Assembly (NCBI GenBank): GCA_017656165.1
Contig: JACDOL010000003.1
Span: forward strand, 1-64,000
Length of the DNA stretch: 64,000 nt
Reading direction: 5' to 3'
Source of the DNA: Desulfotomaculum sp.
GTDB taxonomy: Bacteria; Bacillota; Desulfotomaculia; Desulfotomaculales; Desulfohalotomaculaceae
Numbering within the stretch: the stretch's first letter is position 1; each line of letters opens with the position of its first letter. Shown here one piece after another: positions 35,981-45,472 of the stretch. The position numbers and the translations under genes were made by a program. The notes beneath the pieces are model-generated. The model did not search any database and was not told the origin of the DNA. It saw only the letters and a list, made by a program, of their open reading frames with translations.

Positions 35981-36721
35981 TTATCTTAAGTCACCATAAA
36001 GGTACATAATAATGCTGGCCAGGGCCAGGCCGGCTGTCTCCGTCCGCAGAATACGCGGCCCCAGAGAAATACTTTTAGCACCATATTGTTTAGCCAGCTC
36101 TACTTCTTCTTTTTCAAATCCTCCTTCGGGCCCAATAATTATATATATTTTTTCCCAGCCGGTGCTTGATGAAAGCACCCCTTCCAGGGATGCTGAAGAC
36201 TCACCTTCCCATGGCATCAGCACAAGGGCATTTTCCGGGAAATTATTAAAAACCTCCTGCCAGCACATCGGCTTTTCAACCAGGGGAACCAGCGGCCGCC
36301 GGCACTGTTTAGCTGCTTCCAAGGCTATTTTCTGCCAGCGCTGCTGCCGGCTGGCAGCTTTCTTGTTATCCAGCCTTACCACAGAACGCTGGCACTGCAG
36401 AGGTATGAAACTGCTGACACCAAGCTCAGTACCTTTTTGAATTACCAGCTCCATTTTATCTGCTTTGGGCAGGCATTGTACAATTGTTAGATGCACCGGG
36501 GGCTCACCAACTGCTTTAGTCTTTTTCAGTTGTGTACAGATTACAGCATCTTTTTCCAGGCTGCAAATCTCAGCATCATACTGGTTTCCCAGCCCGTCTA
36601 AAAGGGTTATCTCATCTCCTTCTTTCATCCGCAGTACCTTTTTTATATGCTTAACGTCAGATCCAGTAATCACTGCCTTGTCTGTGGTTATATTACAGGG
36701 GTCAACAAAGAAACGAGCCAA
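35981..36721 (-). CDS. rsmE: 16S rRNA (uracil-1498-N3)-methyltransferase
   Basis: The 246-residue SPOUT-class enzyme has the N-terminal PUA-like domain (KHIKKVLRMKEGDEITLLDG) and the knot region IIIGPEGGFEKEEVELA, then SLGPRILRTETAGLAL. It methylates U1498 of 16S rRNA. It sits between prmA and mtaB. Confidence 0.96.
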   Translation of the reverse strand: MARFFVDPCNITTDKAVITGSDVKHIKKVLRMKEGDEITLLDGLGNQYDAEICSLEKDAVICTQLKKTKAVGEPPVHLTIVQCLPKADKMELVIQKGTELGVSSFIPLQCQRSVVRLDNKKAASRQQRWQKIALEAAKQCRRPLVPLVEKPMCWQEVFNNFPENALVLMPWEGESSASLEGVLSSSTGWEKIYIIIGPEGGFEKEEVELAKQYGAKSISLGPRILRTETAGLALASIIMYLYGDLR

Positions 36722-36743
36722 ACTTTATTTCCTCCTGTCCCTT

Positions 36744-37661
36744 TTACTCTTTTTGCAATAAAAAAGCTCTCCAATCACCATTAATTTTTCTTTCTTTTAA
36801 TGCAAATCCTTCTCTTTTTAGTACCGTTAAAACATCTTCCTCCCGGGTATTAATAATTCCCGAAGTTATAAATCTTCCACCAGCGTTCAATATTTGATAA
36901 GCATCAGGAGCAAGCTTAATAATTACATCAGCAACTATATTGGCTATAACAATATCTGCTTTCCCACTATGATTAGAAAGCAGGTCACCATGCTGGACCC
37001 GTACTATTTCCCCCACAGCGTTTAACTTAACATTATTTCGAGCCACTTTTACCGCTGTTCTGTCGAGATCTACTGCTACCACCCGCTTAGCACCAAGCTT
37101 AGCAGCAGCAATGGCCAGTATGCCACTTCCGGTACCCACGTCATACACTTCTTCCCCACCGGTTATGGTGTTCTCAACAATCTCCAGGCACATGGACGTG
37201 GTGGGATGAGTGCCGCAGCCAAAAGCCATCCCGGGATCCAAATTCAGGGTGATCCGGTTATGTTCTAGTTTGGCCTCTTCCCAAACGGGTTTAATAAAGA
37301 ATTTCTTTCCCACTGTAAACGGCTTGTAATATGCCTGCCAGGCATTGGCCCAGTCTTCTTCTCTTTTTTCCCGGGTAACAATATCCGGGTGATAACCCAG
37401 TTTTTTAATCCGTCGTTTTAGTTCCTGCAGCAGTTCCGATGTTTTTTCATCTAAAGGAAAATAAGCTGTAACCAGGGGCATTTCCCGTTTACATTGAATT
37501 TCAGGAAATTCACAGGCATCCCATTCACCTGACTGCATTTTATTATAAATAAGGGCGGGGTCATCTATGGCTACCCCGCCGCTGCCTAGCTCCTCAAATA
37601 TCAGAGATATCATTTCAACACCATCCGCCGGAATGCGGACAGCAACCTCCAGCCATTTCAA
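36744..37661 (-). CDS. prmA: Ribosomal protein L11 methyltransferase
   Basis: PrmA methylates ribosomal protein L11. The 305-residue protein has the N-terminal substrate domain (MKWLEVAVRIPADGVEMIS), LDPGMAFGCGTHPTTSMCLE, the SAM motif VYDVGTGSGILAIAAAKLGA and the post-I acidic loop AVDLDRTAV. The dnaJ-prmA-rsmE order is conserved in Firmicutes. Confidence 0.97.
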   Translation of the reverse strand: MKWLEVAVRIPADGVEMISLIFEELGSGGVAIDDPALIYNKMQSGEWDACEFPEIQCKREMPLVTAYFPLDEKTSELLQELKRRIKKLGYHPDIVTREKREEDWANAWQAYYKPFTVGKKFFIKPVWEEAKLEHNRITLNLDPGMAFGCGTHPTTSMCLEIVENTITGGEEVYDVGTGSGILAIAAAKLGAKRVVAVDLDRTAVKVARNNVKLNAVGEIVRVQHGDLLSNHSGKADIVIANIVADVIIKLAPDAYQILNAGGRFITSGIINTREEDVLTVLKREGFALKERKINGDWRAFLLQKE

Positions 37662-37688
37662 TATTTATTATCCCCCTTCGAAAATTTT

Positions 37689-38816
37689 TTAACCCATGAA
37701 TGCATCCTTAACCTTTTCAAAGAAGCCCTTTTCCGCCCCCTTGGGCACTTTTTCACCAGACAGTTTAATAAACTCTTTTAAAAGTTCTTTCTGCTTTTCA
37801 GTTAACTTAGTTGGTGTAACCACTTTTACCCGTACATGCTGGTCCCCGCGTCCTCCGCCATTTACATAGGGCACTCCCTTGCCTCGAATACGGAATATGG
37901 TACCGCTTTGGGTTCCAGCAGGAATTTTTAATTCAGCCTCTCCTTCTAAAGTTGGTACTGTAATTTCATCTCCCAAGGCTGCCTGGGCAAAATTAATAGA
38001 TACTTCACAATAAACATCATTGCCTTCCCGCTTAAATATTTTGTGCGGTCGAACAGATATAAAAATATACAGGTCCCCGGGAGGGCCTCCTCTTAACCCA
38101 TGTTCACCCTCTCCGCTCAACCTTATCCTGCTGCCATTGTCAACACCAGCTGGAATCTTCACATGAATGCTGCGGGTACGGCGTACTTGACCCGATCCAC
38201 CACAGGTTGGACACAGCTTTTCAATAACTTTACCGGTCCCCCGGCAGTTAGCACAGGTGCGTGTTTGAACTATACGACCGAAGGGGGTTTCTGCAGCCTG
38301 CTTAACCTGGCCGGTACCATGACAAACACCACAAGTCTTGGGAGATGAGCCAGGGGCAGCACCCGTACCATTACAAGTCTCACAATTTTCAGTACGAGGA
38401 ACCTGGATATCTTTTTCTACACCAAAAGCCGCTTCTTTAAAAGAAAGCTCCAGGTTCAGCTTTAAATCGGCACCCCTTTGAGGGCCTCCGCGGCGGCGGT
38501 GCCCGCCGCCACCAAAAAATATATCAAATATATCATTTAAGCCGCCAAAGTCTTCAAACCCACCAAAGTCAAAACCTTCAAAACCTTGGCCATCAGCACC
38601 CGCATGACCAAACTGGTCATATTTTGCTCTCTTATCTGGGTCACTGAGAACAGCATATGCTTCAGCTATTTCCTTGAACTTCGCTTCAGCTTCTTTATCT
38701 CCCGGGTTAGCATCAGGGTGGTATTTGCGAGCCAGTTTGCGATATGCCTTTTTTATCTCTTCCTGGGAAGCGTCCTTGGAAACTCCCAGCACTTCATAAT
38801 AGTCCCTCTTACTCAA
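37689..38816 (-). CDS. dnaJ: Chaperone protein DnaJ
   Basis: DnaJ delivers substrates to DnaK and stimulates its ATPase. The 375-residue protein has the J domain with the HPD motif (YHPDANPGD), a Gly/Phe-rich linker, four CxxCxGxG zinc repeats ([32 protein letters not shown]) and C-terminal beta domains. The TTG at 38816 has AGGTGGTG upstream and gives the standard [12 protein letters not shown] start; GTGs at 38828 and 38825 overlap that site. Confidence 0.97.
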   Translation of the reverse strand: MSKRDYYEVLGVSKDASQEEIKKAYRKLARKYHPDANPGDKEAEAKFKEIAEAYAVLSDPDKRAKYDQFGHAGADGQGFEGFDFGGFEDFGGLNDIFDIFFGGGGHRRRGGPQRGADLKLNLELSFKEAAFGVEKDIQVPRTENCETCNGTGAAPGSSPKTCGVCHGTGQVKQAAETPFGRIVQTRTCANCRGTGKVIEKLCPTCGGSGQVRRTRSIHVKIPAGVDNGSRIRLSGEGEHGLRGGPPGDLYIFISVRPHKIFKREGNDVYCEVSINFAQAALGDEITVPTLEGEAELKIPAGTQSGTIFRIRGKGVPYVNGGGRGDQHVRVKVVTPTKLTEKQKELLKEFIKLSGEKVPKGAEKGFFEKVKDAFMG

Positions 38817-38865
38817 TGGTGTCACCACCTAACATAAATGTAAACCAAAACACCCTTACGCAAAG

Positions 38866-38890
38866 TGCAGGGGAGAACTTCTCCCCTGCA
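38866..38890 (-). terminator. Hairpin between dnaK and dnaJ (attenuator or mRNA-end hairpin)
   Basis: A perfect 12-pair hairpin TGCAGGGGAGAA/TTCTCCCCTGCA with a one-base nominal loop (so about four bases in practice) is followed on the minus strand by only CTTTGCG, not a full T run. It could lower dnaJ expression relative to dnaK or protect the dnaK mRNA end. Confidence 0.5.
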
Positions 38891-38918
38891 GTATTACTTT
38901 ATTATACTACATTATGTT

Positions 38919-40760
38919 TTACTTGTCTTTCTTATCATCTTCATTTACTGTGTATTCAGCGTCTACAACATTGTCATCATTCTTACTGCCAGCGGCAGAC
39001 TGGTTGCCGCTTTCAGCACCATCCTGCGCCTGCTGCTGGTACATGGCAGTGGTAAGTTCGTGCAGAGGCTTGGTTAAGGCCTCGGTTTTGTTTTTAATCT
39101 CTTCAACATCATTTCCGTTCATAGCCGTACGCAGTTCTTCAATGGCTTTTTTAATTTCTTCAACCTTAGCTTTATCGGCTTTATCTCCAAAATCTTTTAT
39201 AGTTTTTTCAGCCTGGTAGATAATGCTATCAGCATTATTTCTTACCTCAGCTTCCTGCTTGCGCTTCTTATCTTCTTCCGCATACTTTTCGGCCTCTTTA
39301 ACCATTCTTTCAATTTCTTCTTCACTCAACCCGCTGTGATCGGTAATGGTAATGCTCTGTTCTCTCCCTGTGGATTTATCCTTGGCAGAAACATGAACAA
39401 TACCGTTGGCATCAATATCAAACTTAACTTCAATTTGCGGTACACCCCTGGGGGCAGGTGGAATACCGTCCAGTGTAAACCTACCAAGGGTTTTGTTATC
39501 TTTAGCCATGGGCCGTTCACCCTGAAGCACATGAATCTCCACTGATGTCTGGTTATCAGCAGCGGTAGAGAATATTTGACTTTTTGAAGTTGGAATGGTG
39601 GTGTTGCGTTCAATTAGCTTGGTGAACACGCCGCCCAGGGTTTCTATACCCAGTGAAAGCGGAGTTACGTCCAGTAAGAGAACATCCTTAACTTCACCGG
39701 ACAGAACACCCGCCTGAATGGCTGCACCAATAGCAACACATTCATCAGGATTGATACCCTTGTGCGGTTCTTTCCCGATAAAGTTTTTAATGGCTTCCTG
39801 AACCGCAGGGATGCGGGTAGAACCACCTACAAGAATCACTTTATCAATGTCTTTAGGCTGTAATCCAGCATCTTGCAGTGCCTGACGGGTGGGGCCCATG
39901 GTCTTTTCCACCAGGTCTGCAGTTAGTTCGTTAAACTTGGCCCTGGTTAAAGTTAAATCCAGGTGTTTTGGACCATCTTCACCTGCCGTAATAAAGGGCA
40001 GATTAATACTGGTTGTAGTTACACCAGAAAGCTCAATTTTTGCTTTCTCTGCAGCTTCTTTTAAACGCTGCATCGCCATACGGTCCTGGCTTAAATCAAT
40101 ACCAGTTTCTTTTTTAAATTCTTGTACCATCCAGTCAATTATTCTCTGGTCAAAATCATCCCCACCAAGGCGGTTATTACCACTGGTGGCTTTAACTTCA
40201 AATACACCGTCACCTAATTCTAAAATTGAAACATCAAAAGTACCGCCGCCAAGGTCATAAACCAAAATAGTTTGATCCTCTTCCTTATCCAACCCGTAAG
40301 CCAAGGATGCGGCGGTAGGCTCATTAATAATACGAAGAACTTCTAAACCTGCAATTCTACCGGCATCTTTTGTTGCCTGGCGTTGGGAATCTGTAAAGTA
40401 GGCCGGTACGGTAATGACGGCCTTTTCTACTTTTTCACCCAGGTATGCTTCAGCATCTGCTTTTAATTTTTGAAGAATCATAGCAGAAACTTCCTGGGGT
40501 GTATACTCTTTACCGTCGATATTTACTTTATAATCTGTACCCATATGACGTTTAATAGAAATTATAGTTCGGTCAGGATTGGCAACCGCCTGTCTTTTTG
40601 CTACCTGGCCAACCAGGCGTTCTCCAGTTTTTGAAAAACCAACCACAGAGGGTGTGGTGCGACCTCCTTCAGCATTGGGTATTACTACTGGCTCTCCACC
40701 TTCAATAACAGCCATGCAGGAGTTAGTTGTTCCCAGGTCAATACCTAATACTTTACCCAT
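38919..40760 (-). CDS. dnaK: Chaperone protein DnaK (Hsp70)
   Basis: The 613-residue protein has the actin-like ATPase domain ([13 protein letters not shown] at 5-17, [28 protein letters not shown]), the substrate-binding domain ([16 protein letters not shown]) and a lid ending in an acidic tail. Length and motifs are standard. GGGAGG precedes the ATG. It lies 28 bases after grpE. Confidence 0.98.
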   Translation of the reverse strand: MGKVLGIDLGTTNSCMAVIEGGEPVVIPNAEGGRTTPSVVGFSKTGERLVGQVAKRQAVANPDRTIISIKRHMGTDYKVNIDGKEYTPQEVSAMILQKLKADAEAYLGEKVEKAVITVPAYFTDSQRQATKDAGRIAGLEVLRIINEPTAASLAYGLDKEEDQTILVYDLGGGTFDVSILELGDGVFEVKATSGNNRLGGDDFDQRIIDWMVQEFKKETGIDLSQDRMAMQRLKEAAEKAKIELSGVTTTSINLPFITAGEDGPKHLDLTLTRAKFNELTADLVEKTMGPTRQALQDAGLQPKDIDKVILVGGSTRIPAVQEAIKNFIGKEPHKGINPDECVAIGAAIQAGVLSGEVKDVLLLDVTPLSLGIETLGGVFTKLIERNTTIPTSKSQIFSTAADNQTSVEIHVLQGERPMAKDNKTLGRFTLDGIPPAPRGVPQIEVKFDIDANGIVHVSAKDKSTGREQSITITDHSGLSEEEIERMVKEAEKYAEEDKKRKQEAEVRNNADSIIYQAEKTIKDFGDKADKAKVEEIKKAIEELRTAMNGNDVEEIKNKTEALTKPLHELTTAMYQQQAQDGAESGNQSAAGSKNDDNVVDAEYTVNEDDKKDK

Positions 40761-40788
40761 TTTTCATCAACCTCCCGTATGTAAATTG

Positions 40789-41433
40789 TTACTTTGCTAC
40801 TTTAACCATTGCTGGTCTAATTACTTTGCCTTTTAGCATGTAACCACAGCGCAGTTCTTCAACTATGACATTTTCATCGTGCTCTTCACTATCTACTTGC
40901 ATAACTGCTTCGTGTTTATTGGGGTCGAACTGCTCCCCAACTGCCGGAATTACTTCCAGCCCTTCTTTCCTTAATATATCCTGCAGTTGACGGTAAATCA
41001 TCTTTACCCCAGATACAAATTCTTCGCCGGGTTTATCCGCCGAAGCCAAAGCCCTTTCAAAATTATCAAGGACGGGAAGCAGCTCTTTAATAATTTCTTC
41101 CCTGGAGTATTTAAGCAGTTCTTCTTTCTCCTGCCTCGTTCTCCGCCTAAAATTGTCAAAATCTGCCTGAATGCGGATCATTCGATTATAATATTCTTCC
41201 ACCAGTGCCTCTTTTTCACTCAACTTTTGCTTAAGGTCTTCGATAGATATGGTTTCTTCCTGGTCTCCTTCTCCTTCACATGTTTCTTCCGCCTGCTCGT
41301 TTTCCATATTTTCTACCTGCTCTGTTCCAGTTCCCTCTTTCTTATCTGTCTTTTCTGCTGCCTGTGCCCCTGCTGAATCTTCTCCATAGTCTGTTGGATT
41401 TTTCTCATTATTGTTTTTTAAGTCTTCACTCAA
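40789..41433 (-). CDS. grpE: Nucleotide exchange factor GrpE
   Basis: GrpE releases ADP from DnaK. The 214-residue protein has a long acidic N-terminus (residues 1-75), a coiled coil with RIQADFDNFRRRTRQEKEE and the C-terminal beta domain (AVMQVDSEEHDENVIVEELRCGYMLKGKVIRPAMV, quoted in part as positions about 170-205). The TTG at 41433 has GAGGTG seven bases upstream; the GTG at 41448 overlaps the site. Confidence 0.95.
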   Translation of the reverse strand: MSEDLKNNNEKNPTDYGEDSAGAQAAEKTDKKEGTGTEQVENMENEQAEETCEGEGDQEETISIEDLKQKLSEKEALVEEYYNRMIRIQADFDNFRRRTRQEKEELLKYSREEIIKELLPVLDNFERALASADKPGEEFVSGVKMIYRQLQDILRKEGLEVIPAVGEQFDPNKHEAVMQVDSEEHDENVIVEELRCGYMLKGKVIRPAMVKVAK

Positions 41434-41460
41434 AAATAAACACCTCACTAACTACTTTAA

Positions 41461-43032
41461 TCATTCTTCAAACTTTCTACTTTCCCGTTTTTTCTCGTCT
41501 TCATCGCGCATTTTTATAATGGTATCTATCCGCAAAATTGCTTCCGCAATTTCACCTGCTGCTTTTAAAGCATGTATTTTTACCAGGGCGGGATCTACAA
41601 CTCCCAATTCATACATATCTGCTATTTCCCCGGTATCGCAGTTTAAAGCCAGTGAAACTTTATTTTGTTCTACCTGGGCTGCATTTATATCCGCTATTTT
41701 TTCCAGCGGGTTAAAACCAGCATTACTGATAATCTGAGATACAGGCCGCTTTAAGGATTCAACTACACAGTCTATCCCGAAAGCTGTCATACCTTTTATG
41801 CCCTCACGCATCTTTTCCACTTCCCGGGCCACATAAAGTTCCAGTGCCCCTCCACCGGGTACAATTCCTCCTCGAACAGCTGCCTGTACTGCAGCCGCAG
41901 CATCCTTGGCAATACGGCTGCGCTCACCCACCACTTCGGAAGTGGCGGCACCAACCAGTACAGTGGCCATAGGTTTACCACTGCCCCCCATAATCCACAC
42001 CTGTTCTAATTTTTCTTCACTTATTACTTTTTCTGCCTTACCAAGGTACTTGGAAAGGTCAGGTGGAGATTTCTTTAATCCAGTCCGTTTAATAGGTTTA
42101 GCCCCACAGTGCTCAGCCGCTTTTCGAAGTTCCTTATTGGCAACCCGCTGCAGCACCATAACTCCTGCATCTGTAAGCATCTCTTCAGCTGTATCATCAA
42201 CACCACGATCCACCAGGACTAACTTTATTCCCATATCTATTATTTTTTGAATGTTGCTGCAAAACTCTTCCTGCAGTTCCAGGTAACGAGCAAAACCGCT
42301 CTCAGTGCCCAGGGCCTCTTCTTCAATTTCTTCTGGTTCCAGGGCATCGTCAATAACAAGTACAGGTGAATTCTCCAGTTCCTTTGGCATCTGTTTATTC
42401 ATGCGTTCTTTATCTATTATTACGCCCATGAACACATGGTTTTCTGCCCCTTCTTCAGCCAACACGGTATCTGCCAGCTTAAAAGTCTTGTCTTTAAGCT
42501 TTTCTTCGCCTATTAAAACAGCTGCTTCAACCACTAAGTCGGCAATATCCTCGTGTTCCCGCCCGGCCACCAGTGCTACCTGGCGTAGGCGGGGGTCTTT
42601 TATATCATTTACAGGTATAGATTGTTCTTCTATCAACTGCTGGGCACGTTTGACCGCCATTTTTAGGCCTTCTATAACCCGGACCACTGGAACACCTTTA
42701 GACACATGCTCAACCCCAGCACCAACAAGAGCACCGGCCATCACTGTAGCAGTGGTCGTTCCGTCACCTATCTCTTCCTGCTGGGACTTAGCAATGTTTA
42801 TGACCATTTTAGCAGCCGGGTGGTTGGCTTCCATCATACTTAAAATGGTTACACCATCATTGGTAATGACAACTTCTCCAAAACGATCTACAAGCATGGT
42901 GTCCAGCCCCTTGGGGCCTAAGGTGCTTTCCACCGCAGAAGCAATTGCCCGTACAGCATTAGCGTTAGTTACTAGAGCAGATAATCGCTCATCTATTTCT
43001 GATCCCTTACTTGCCTGCTGCTTTAAACTCAA
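41461..43032 (-). CDS. Group III (archaeal/thermosome-like) chaperonin in a bacterial heat-shock operon
   Basis: The 523-residue protein is a chaperonin of the group II-like type, not GroEL. It has ALVTNANAVRAIASAVESTLGPKGLDTMLVD in the N-terminal equatorial part, the nucleotide motif GDGTTTATVMAGAL (about 88-101), an apical domain with VLVIDDALEPEEIE, and a C-terminal GGGALELYVAREVE. Bacterial members (group III) were described from Carboxydothermus hydrogenoformans, also inside a dnaK operon, and fold without GroES using a built-in lid. It sits between hrcA and grpE under CIRCE. It starts at a TTG after GGGAGG. Confidence 0.93.
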   Translation of the reverse strand: MSLKQQASKGSEIDERLSALVTNANAVRAIASAVESTLGPKGLDTMLVDRFGEVVITNDGVTILSMMEANHPAAKMVINIAKSQQEEIGDGTTTATVMAGALVGAGVEHVSKGVPVVRVIEGLKMAVKRAQQLIEEQSIPVNDIKDPRLRQVALVAGREHEDIADLVVEAAVLIGEEKLKDKTFKLADTVLAEEGAENHVFMGVIIDKERMNKQMPKELENSPVLVIDDALEPEEIEEEALGTESGFARYLELQEEFCSNIQKIIDMGIKLVLVDRGVDDTAEEMLTDAGVMVLQRVANKELRKAAEHCGAKPIKRTGLKKSPPDLSKYLGKAEKVISEEKLEQVWIMGGSGKPMATVLVGAATSEVVGERSRIAKDAAAAVQAAVRGGIVPGGGALELYVAREVEKMREGIKGMTAFGIDCVVESLKRPVSQIISNAGFNPLEKIADINAAQVEQNKVSLALNCDTGEIADMYELGVVDPALVKIHALKAAGEIAEAILRIDTIIKMRDEDEKKRESRKFEE

Positions 43033-43047
43033 ATCACTTTCCTCCCT

Positions 43048-44091
43048 TTACCTGGGGATTCTCGTTAGCCTATTCATTACCTGGTTTAAAACTTTAGCCA
43101 TATGATCCACTATTGCAATTACCTTGGCATACTCCATGCGGGTAGGACCTAACACACCAATAGATCCTAAAACTTCATCATCCAGTTTATAAGTAGCCGT
43201 AATCATTGTACAGTCTTTAATCTCCTCGCAGTTATTTTCCACTCCTATTTTTACTGTTAAGCCCTCACCCTGGAAATTTATTAATATTTGCTGCAGAACA
43301 TCTTCCTGTTCTAACAGTGACAGAAGGGTTTTTACCTTTTCAATATTATGAAACTCAGGCTGATTAAGCATGTTATATACTCCGCCCAAGTAAATTTTAT
43401 CTTCGTTACCACTTCCCTGGCTGTCTTCAAGCAGACCAAGGGCGGCGTCCATAAATATTTTGTACCTGGCCAGTTCAAAGTATATTTCATTTAATATAGT
43501 CAATCTAATTTTCTGCATATCCAAACCTGCCAGCTTGGCGTTTAATACCTTAGAAACCTGTTCCAAGTCAGCTTGAGATATACTTTCCCCTACATCTATT
43601 ACTTGATGGTGAACGGAGCCATTATCCAGTACCACTATAAGCATGGCCTGAGTCGGTGCCATGGATATTAACTGGATATGCTTAATCTTGCTGGGCTTTC
43701 CCCTTCTGGGAGCCATTACAATAGAGGTGTAATTAGTAAGCTGAGACATAAGCTGGCCAGTTTTTACCAGTATCTTACCTATTTCCTGGGATTTATTTTC
43801 ATAACTCCTTAAGATTAGTTCTTCCTGGCTTGGAGTAAGCTGTTCCGGTTCCATCAAATAATCAACATAATAACGGTATCCTAAATCAGAAGGTATTCTA
43901 CCAGCTGATGTATGCGGCTGTTCGATAAGTCCCAAATCCTCTAAATCAGCCATTTCATTCCTGATGGTAGCTGGACTAACTCCTAAATTATATTTGCGGG
44001 ATATGGTTCTGGAACCCACCGGCTCAGCGGTCTGAATGTAATCCTGGATAATGGCAGCCAGTATCTTTTTTTTACGCTCATTCATATTCAC
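43048..44091 (-). CDS. hrcA: Heat-inducible transcription repressor HrcA
   Basis: HrcA binds CIRCE and represses the operon until chaperones are titrated. The 347-residue protein has the winged helix (ERKKKILAAIIQDYIQTAEPVGSRTI, VSPATIRNEMADLEDLGLIEQPHTSAGRIPSDLGYR) and a GAF-like dimer domain with SVHHQVIDVGE. Start is uncertain: TTG at 44097, GTG at 44091 (best spacing to AGGAGG) or ATG at 44085. CIRCE lies 17 bases upstream. Confidence 0.96.
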   Translation of the reverse strand: MNMNERKKKILAAIIQDYIQTAEPVGSRTISRKYNLGVSPATIRNEMADLEDLGLIEQPHTSAGRIPSDLGYRYYVDYLMEPEQLTPSQEELILRSYENKSQEIGKILVKTGQLMSQLTNYTSIVMAPRRGKPSKIKHIQLISMAPTQAMLIVVLDNGSVHHQVIDVGESISQADLEQVSKVLNAKLAGLDMQKIRLTILNEIYFELARYKIFMDAALGLLEDSQGSGNEDKIYLGGVYNMLNQPEFHNIEKVKTLLSLLEQEDVLQQILINFQGEGLTVKIGVENNCEEIKDCTMITATYKLDDEVLGSIGVLGPTRMEYAKVIAIVDHMAKVLNQVMNRLTRIPR

Positions 44092-44107
44092 CAGCAACCA
44101 CCTCCTG

Positions 44108-44134
44108 TTAGCACTCTAAGGCATTGAGTGCTAA
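44108..44134. promoter_or_regulatory. CIRCE operator
   Basis: It is a perfect match to the CIRCE inverted repeat, TTAGCACTC-9 bases-GAGTGCTAA, placed just downstream of the hrcA promoter. It marks HrcA autoregulation of the hrcA-chaperonin-grpE-dnaK-dnaJ operon. Confidence 0.98.
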
Positions 44135-44144
44135 ACTACAATTA

Positions 44145-44173
44145 AAAATATCATTTAAACATTTTTTTGTCAA
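44145..44173 (-). promoter_or_regulatory. Promoter of the heat-shock operon
   Basis: On the minus strand TTGACA (44168-44173) is separated by 17 bases from TATTTT (44145-44150). The start would fall within about ten bases of the CIRCE operator. Confidence 0.8.
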
Positions 44174-44212
44174 GAATTGTTGTTAATTTATGGAATAATT
44201 TTGGTGCATATA

Positions 44213-45349
44213 CTAAACAAATTCCACAAAAGCCTGGTTTCCCAGTCTTAAACCTTTTTCCGTTAATTTTAAGTTTGTGCTTGTTAATTCCAACAGCCCC
44301 CTGTTTATTAATTTATTTATTTCCCTGGGCCATACATCGGTAACCTTCTGTCCAAAACGTTTGTAAAAGCCGGCAAGATCTAAACCGCTGGTCAGCCTTA
44401 GACCCATTAATATGGTTTCTACCATGACATCTCTTTTAGTTAACGTATGCCTTTCAGCCACAGGAAGGCTGCCTTTCATTGTCTGTACAGCATATTTTTT
44501 AATATCTTTTATATTGTACCATCTCTCCATATTCATGTGAGAGTGGGCAGCGGGCCCTAAACCAAGGTAATAATAATTATGCCAATAACCTAGATTATGC
44601 CGGCACCGGAAACCCGGTTTAGCAAAATTAGAAATTTCATAGTGCTGGTATCCCCTGGCAGTTAAGAAATTTATTACTTCATTATACATCTCCAGTTCCA
44701 TTTCCTCACTTACAGGATCCAGCTCTCCACTTTCTACAGCCACCCAAAGCGGTGTACCTTCTTCTAACTGCAGACTATAACAGGCCAGGTGTTCGGGCTG
44801 GAGATTTTCGATTTTATAAAGCGATTCTCTCCATTGGTTAAGGCTCTGGCCGGGAATACCAAAAATAAGATCCACATTTAAATTTTTAAAACCAGCCTCC
44901 CTGGCAGCATATATTCCCTCTAAGGCCAGCTGGTAATCATGAACTCGTCCCAATGTCTGCAAAAGCTTTTCCTGACAGGCCTGAATCCCTATACTTAAAC
45001 GGTTTACCCCCAATTCTCGTATTGTACGGAGTTTATGCTTGTTTATGGTGCCCGGGTTGGCTTCCATTGTAACTTCTGTTTCTTCCGACCAGCAGAAATA
45101 GCTGCGGGCACTTATTAAAAGTTTTGCCAGCAGGCCCGTTTCTAAGACAGTGGGGGTTCCTCCACCTATAAAAACGGTATTTACTTTAAACCCTAAATTT
45201 GCCAGGTAAGCAGAATAGTACATCATTTCCCGTTCCAGCGCCTCAAGATAAACCCTGGCATCATCGGGGTTATAATTGTAAGAAACGAAATCGCAGTAAC
45301 GGCACTTGTTTAAGCAAAAAGGCACGTGAATATACAAACCAATCTGCAT
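44213..45349 (-). CDS. hemW: Heme chaperone HemW (HemN-like radical SAM)
   Basis: The 378-residue protein has the radical SAM motif HVPFCLNKCRYCDFVSYN (CX3CX2C, with the extra Cys absent as in HemW), GGGTPT, and a HemN C-terminal domain. HemW transfers heme and is not an oxidase. The lepA-hemW-hrcA order is conserved. Confidence 0.94.
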   Translation of the reverse strand: MQIGLYIHVPFCLNKCRYCDFVSYNYNPDDARVYLEALEREMMYYSAYLANLGFKVNTVFIGGGTPTVLETGLLAKLLISARSYFCWSEETEVTMEANPGTINKHKLRTIRELGVNRLSIGIQACQEKLLQTLGRVHDYQLALEGIYAAREAGFKNLNVDLIFGIPGQSLNQWRESLYKIENLQPEHLACYSLQLEEGTPLWVAVESGELDPVSEEMELEMYNEVINFLTARGYQHYEISNFAKPGFRCRHNLGYWHNYYYLGLGPAAHSHMNMERWYNIKDIKKYAVQTMKGSLPVAERHTLTKRDVMVETILMGLRLTSGLDLAGFYKRFGQKVTDVWPREINKLINRGLLELTSTNLKLTEKGLRLGNQAFVEFV

Positions 45350-45440
45350 AAATCTTTCTCCTATTCACCAGGAAAAGGCTGTCACGCATATTTTTTCCTG
45401 GTAGATATTTTTTCAAACGGGCTAGTTTACGCTGATAAAA

Positions 45441-45472
45441 ATAAATGTGCACTCACAAATGTGCACATTTAT
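45441..45472 (-). terminator. Terminator of lepA
   Basis: A ten-pair hairpin AAATGTGCAC/GTGCACATTT sits at the lepA stop codon and is followed on the minus strand by an AT-rich tail. Confidence 0.7.
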
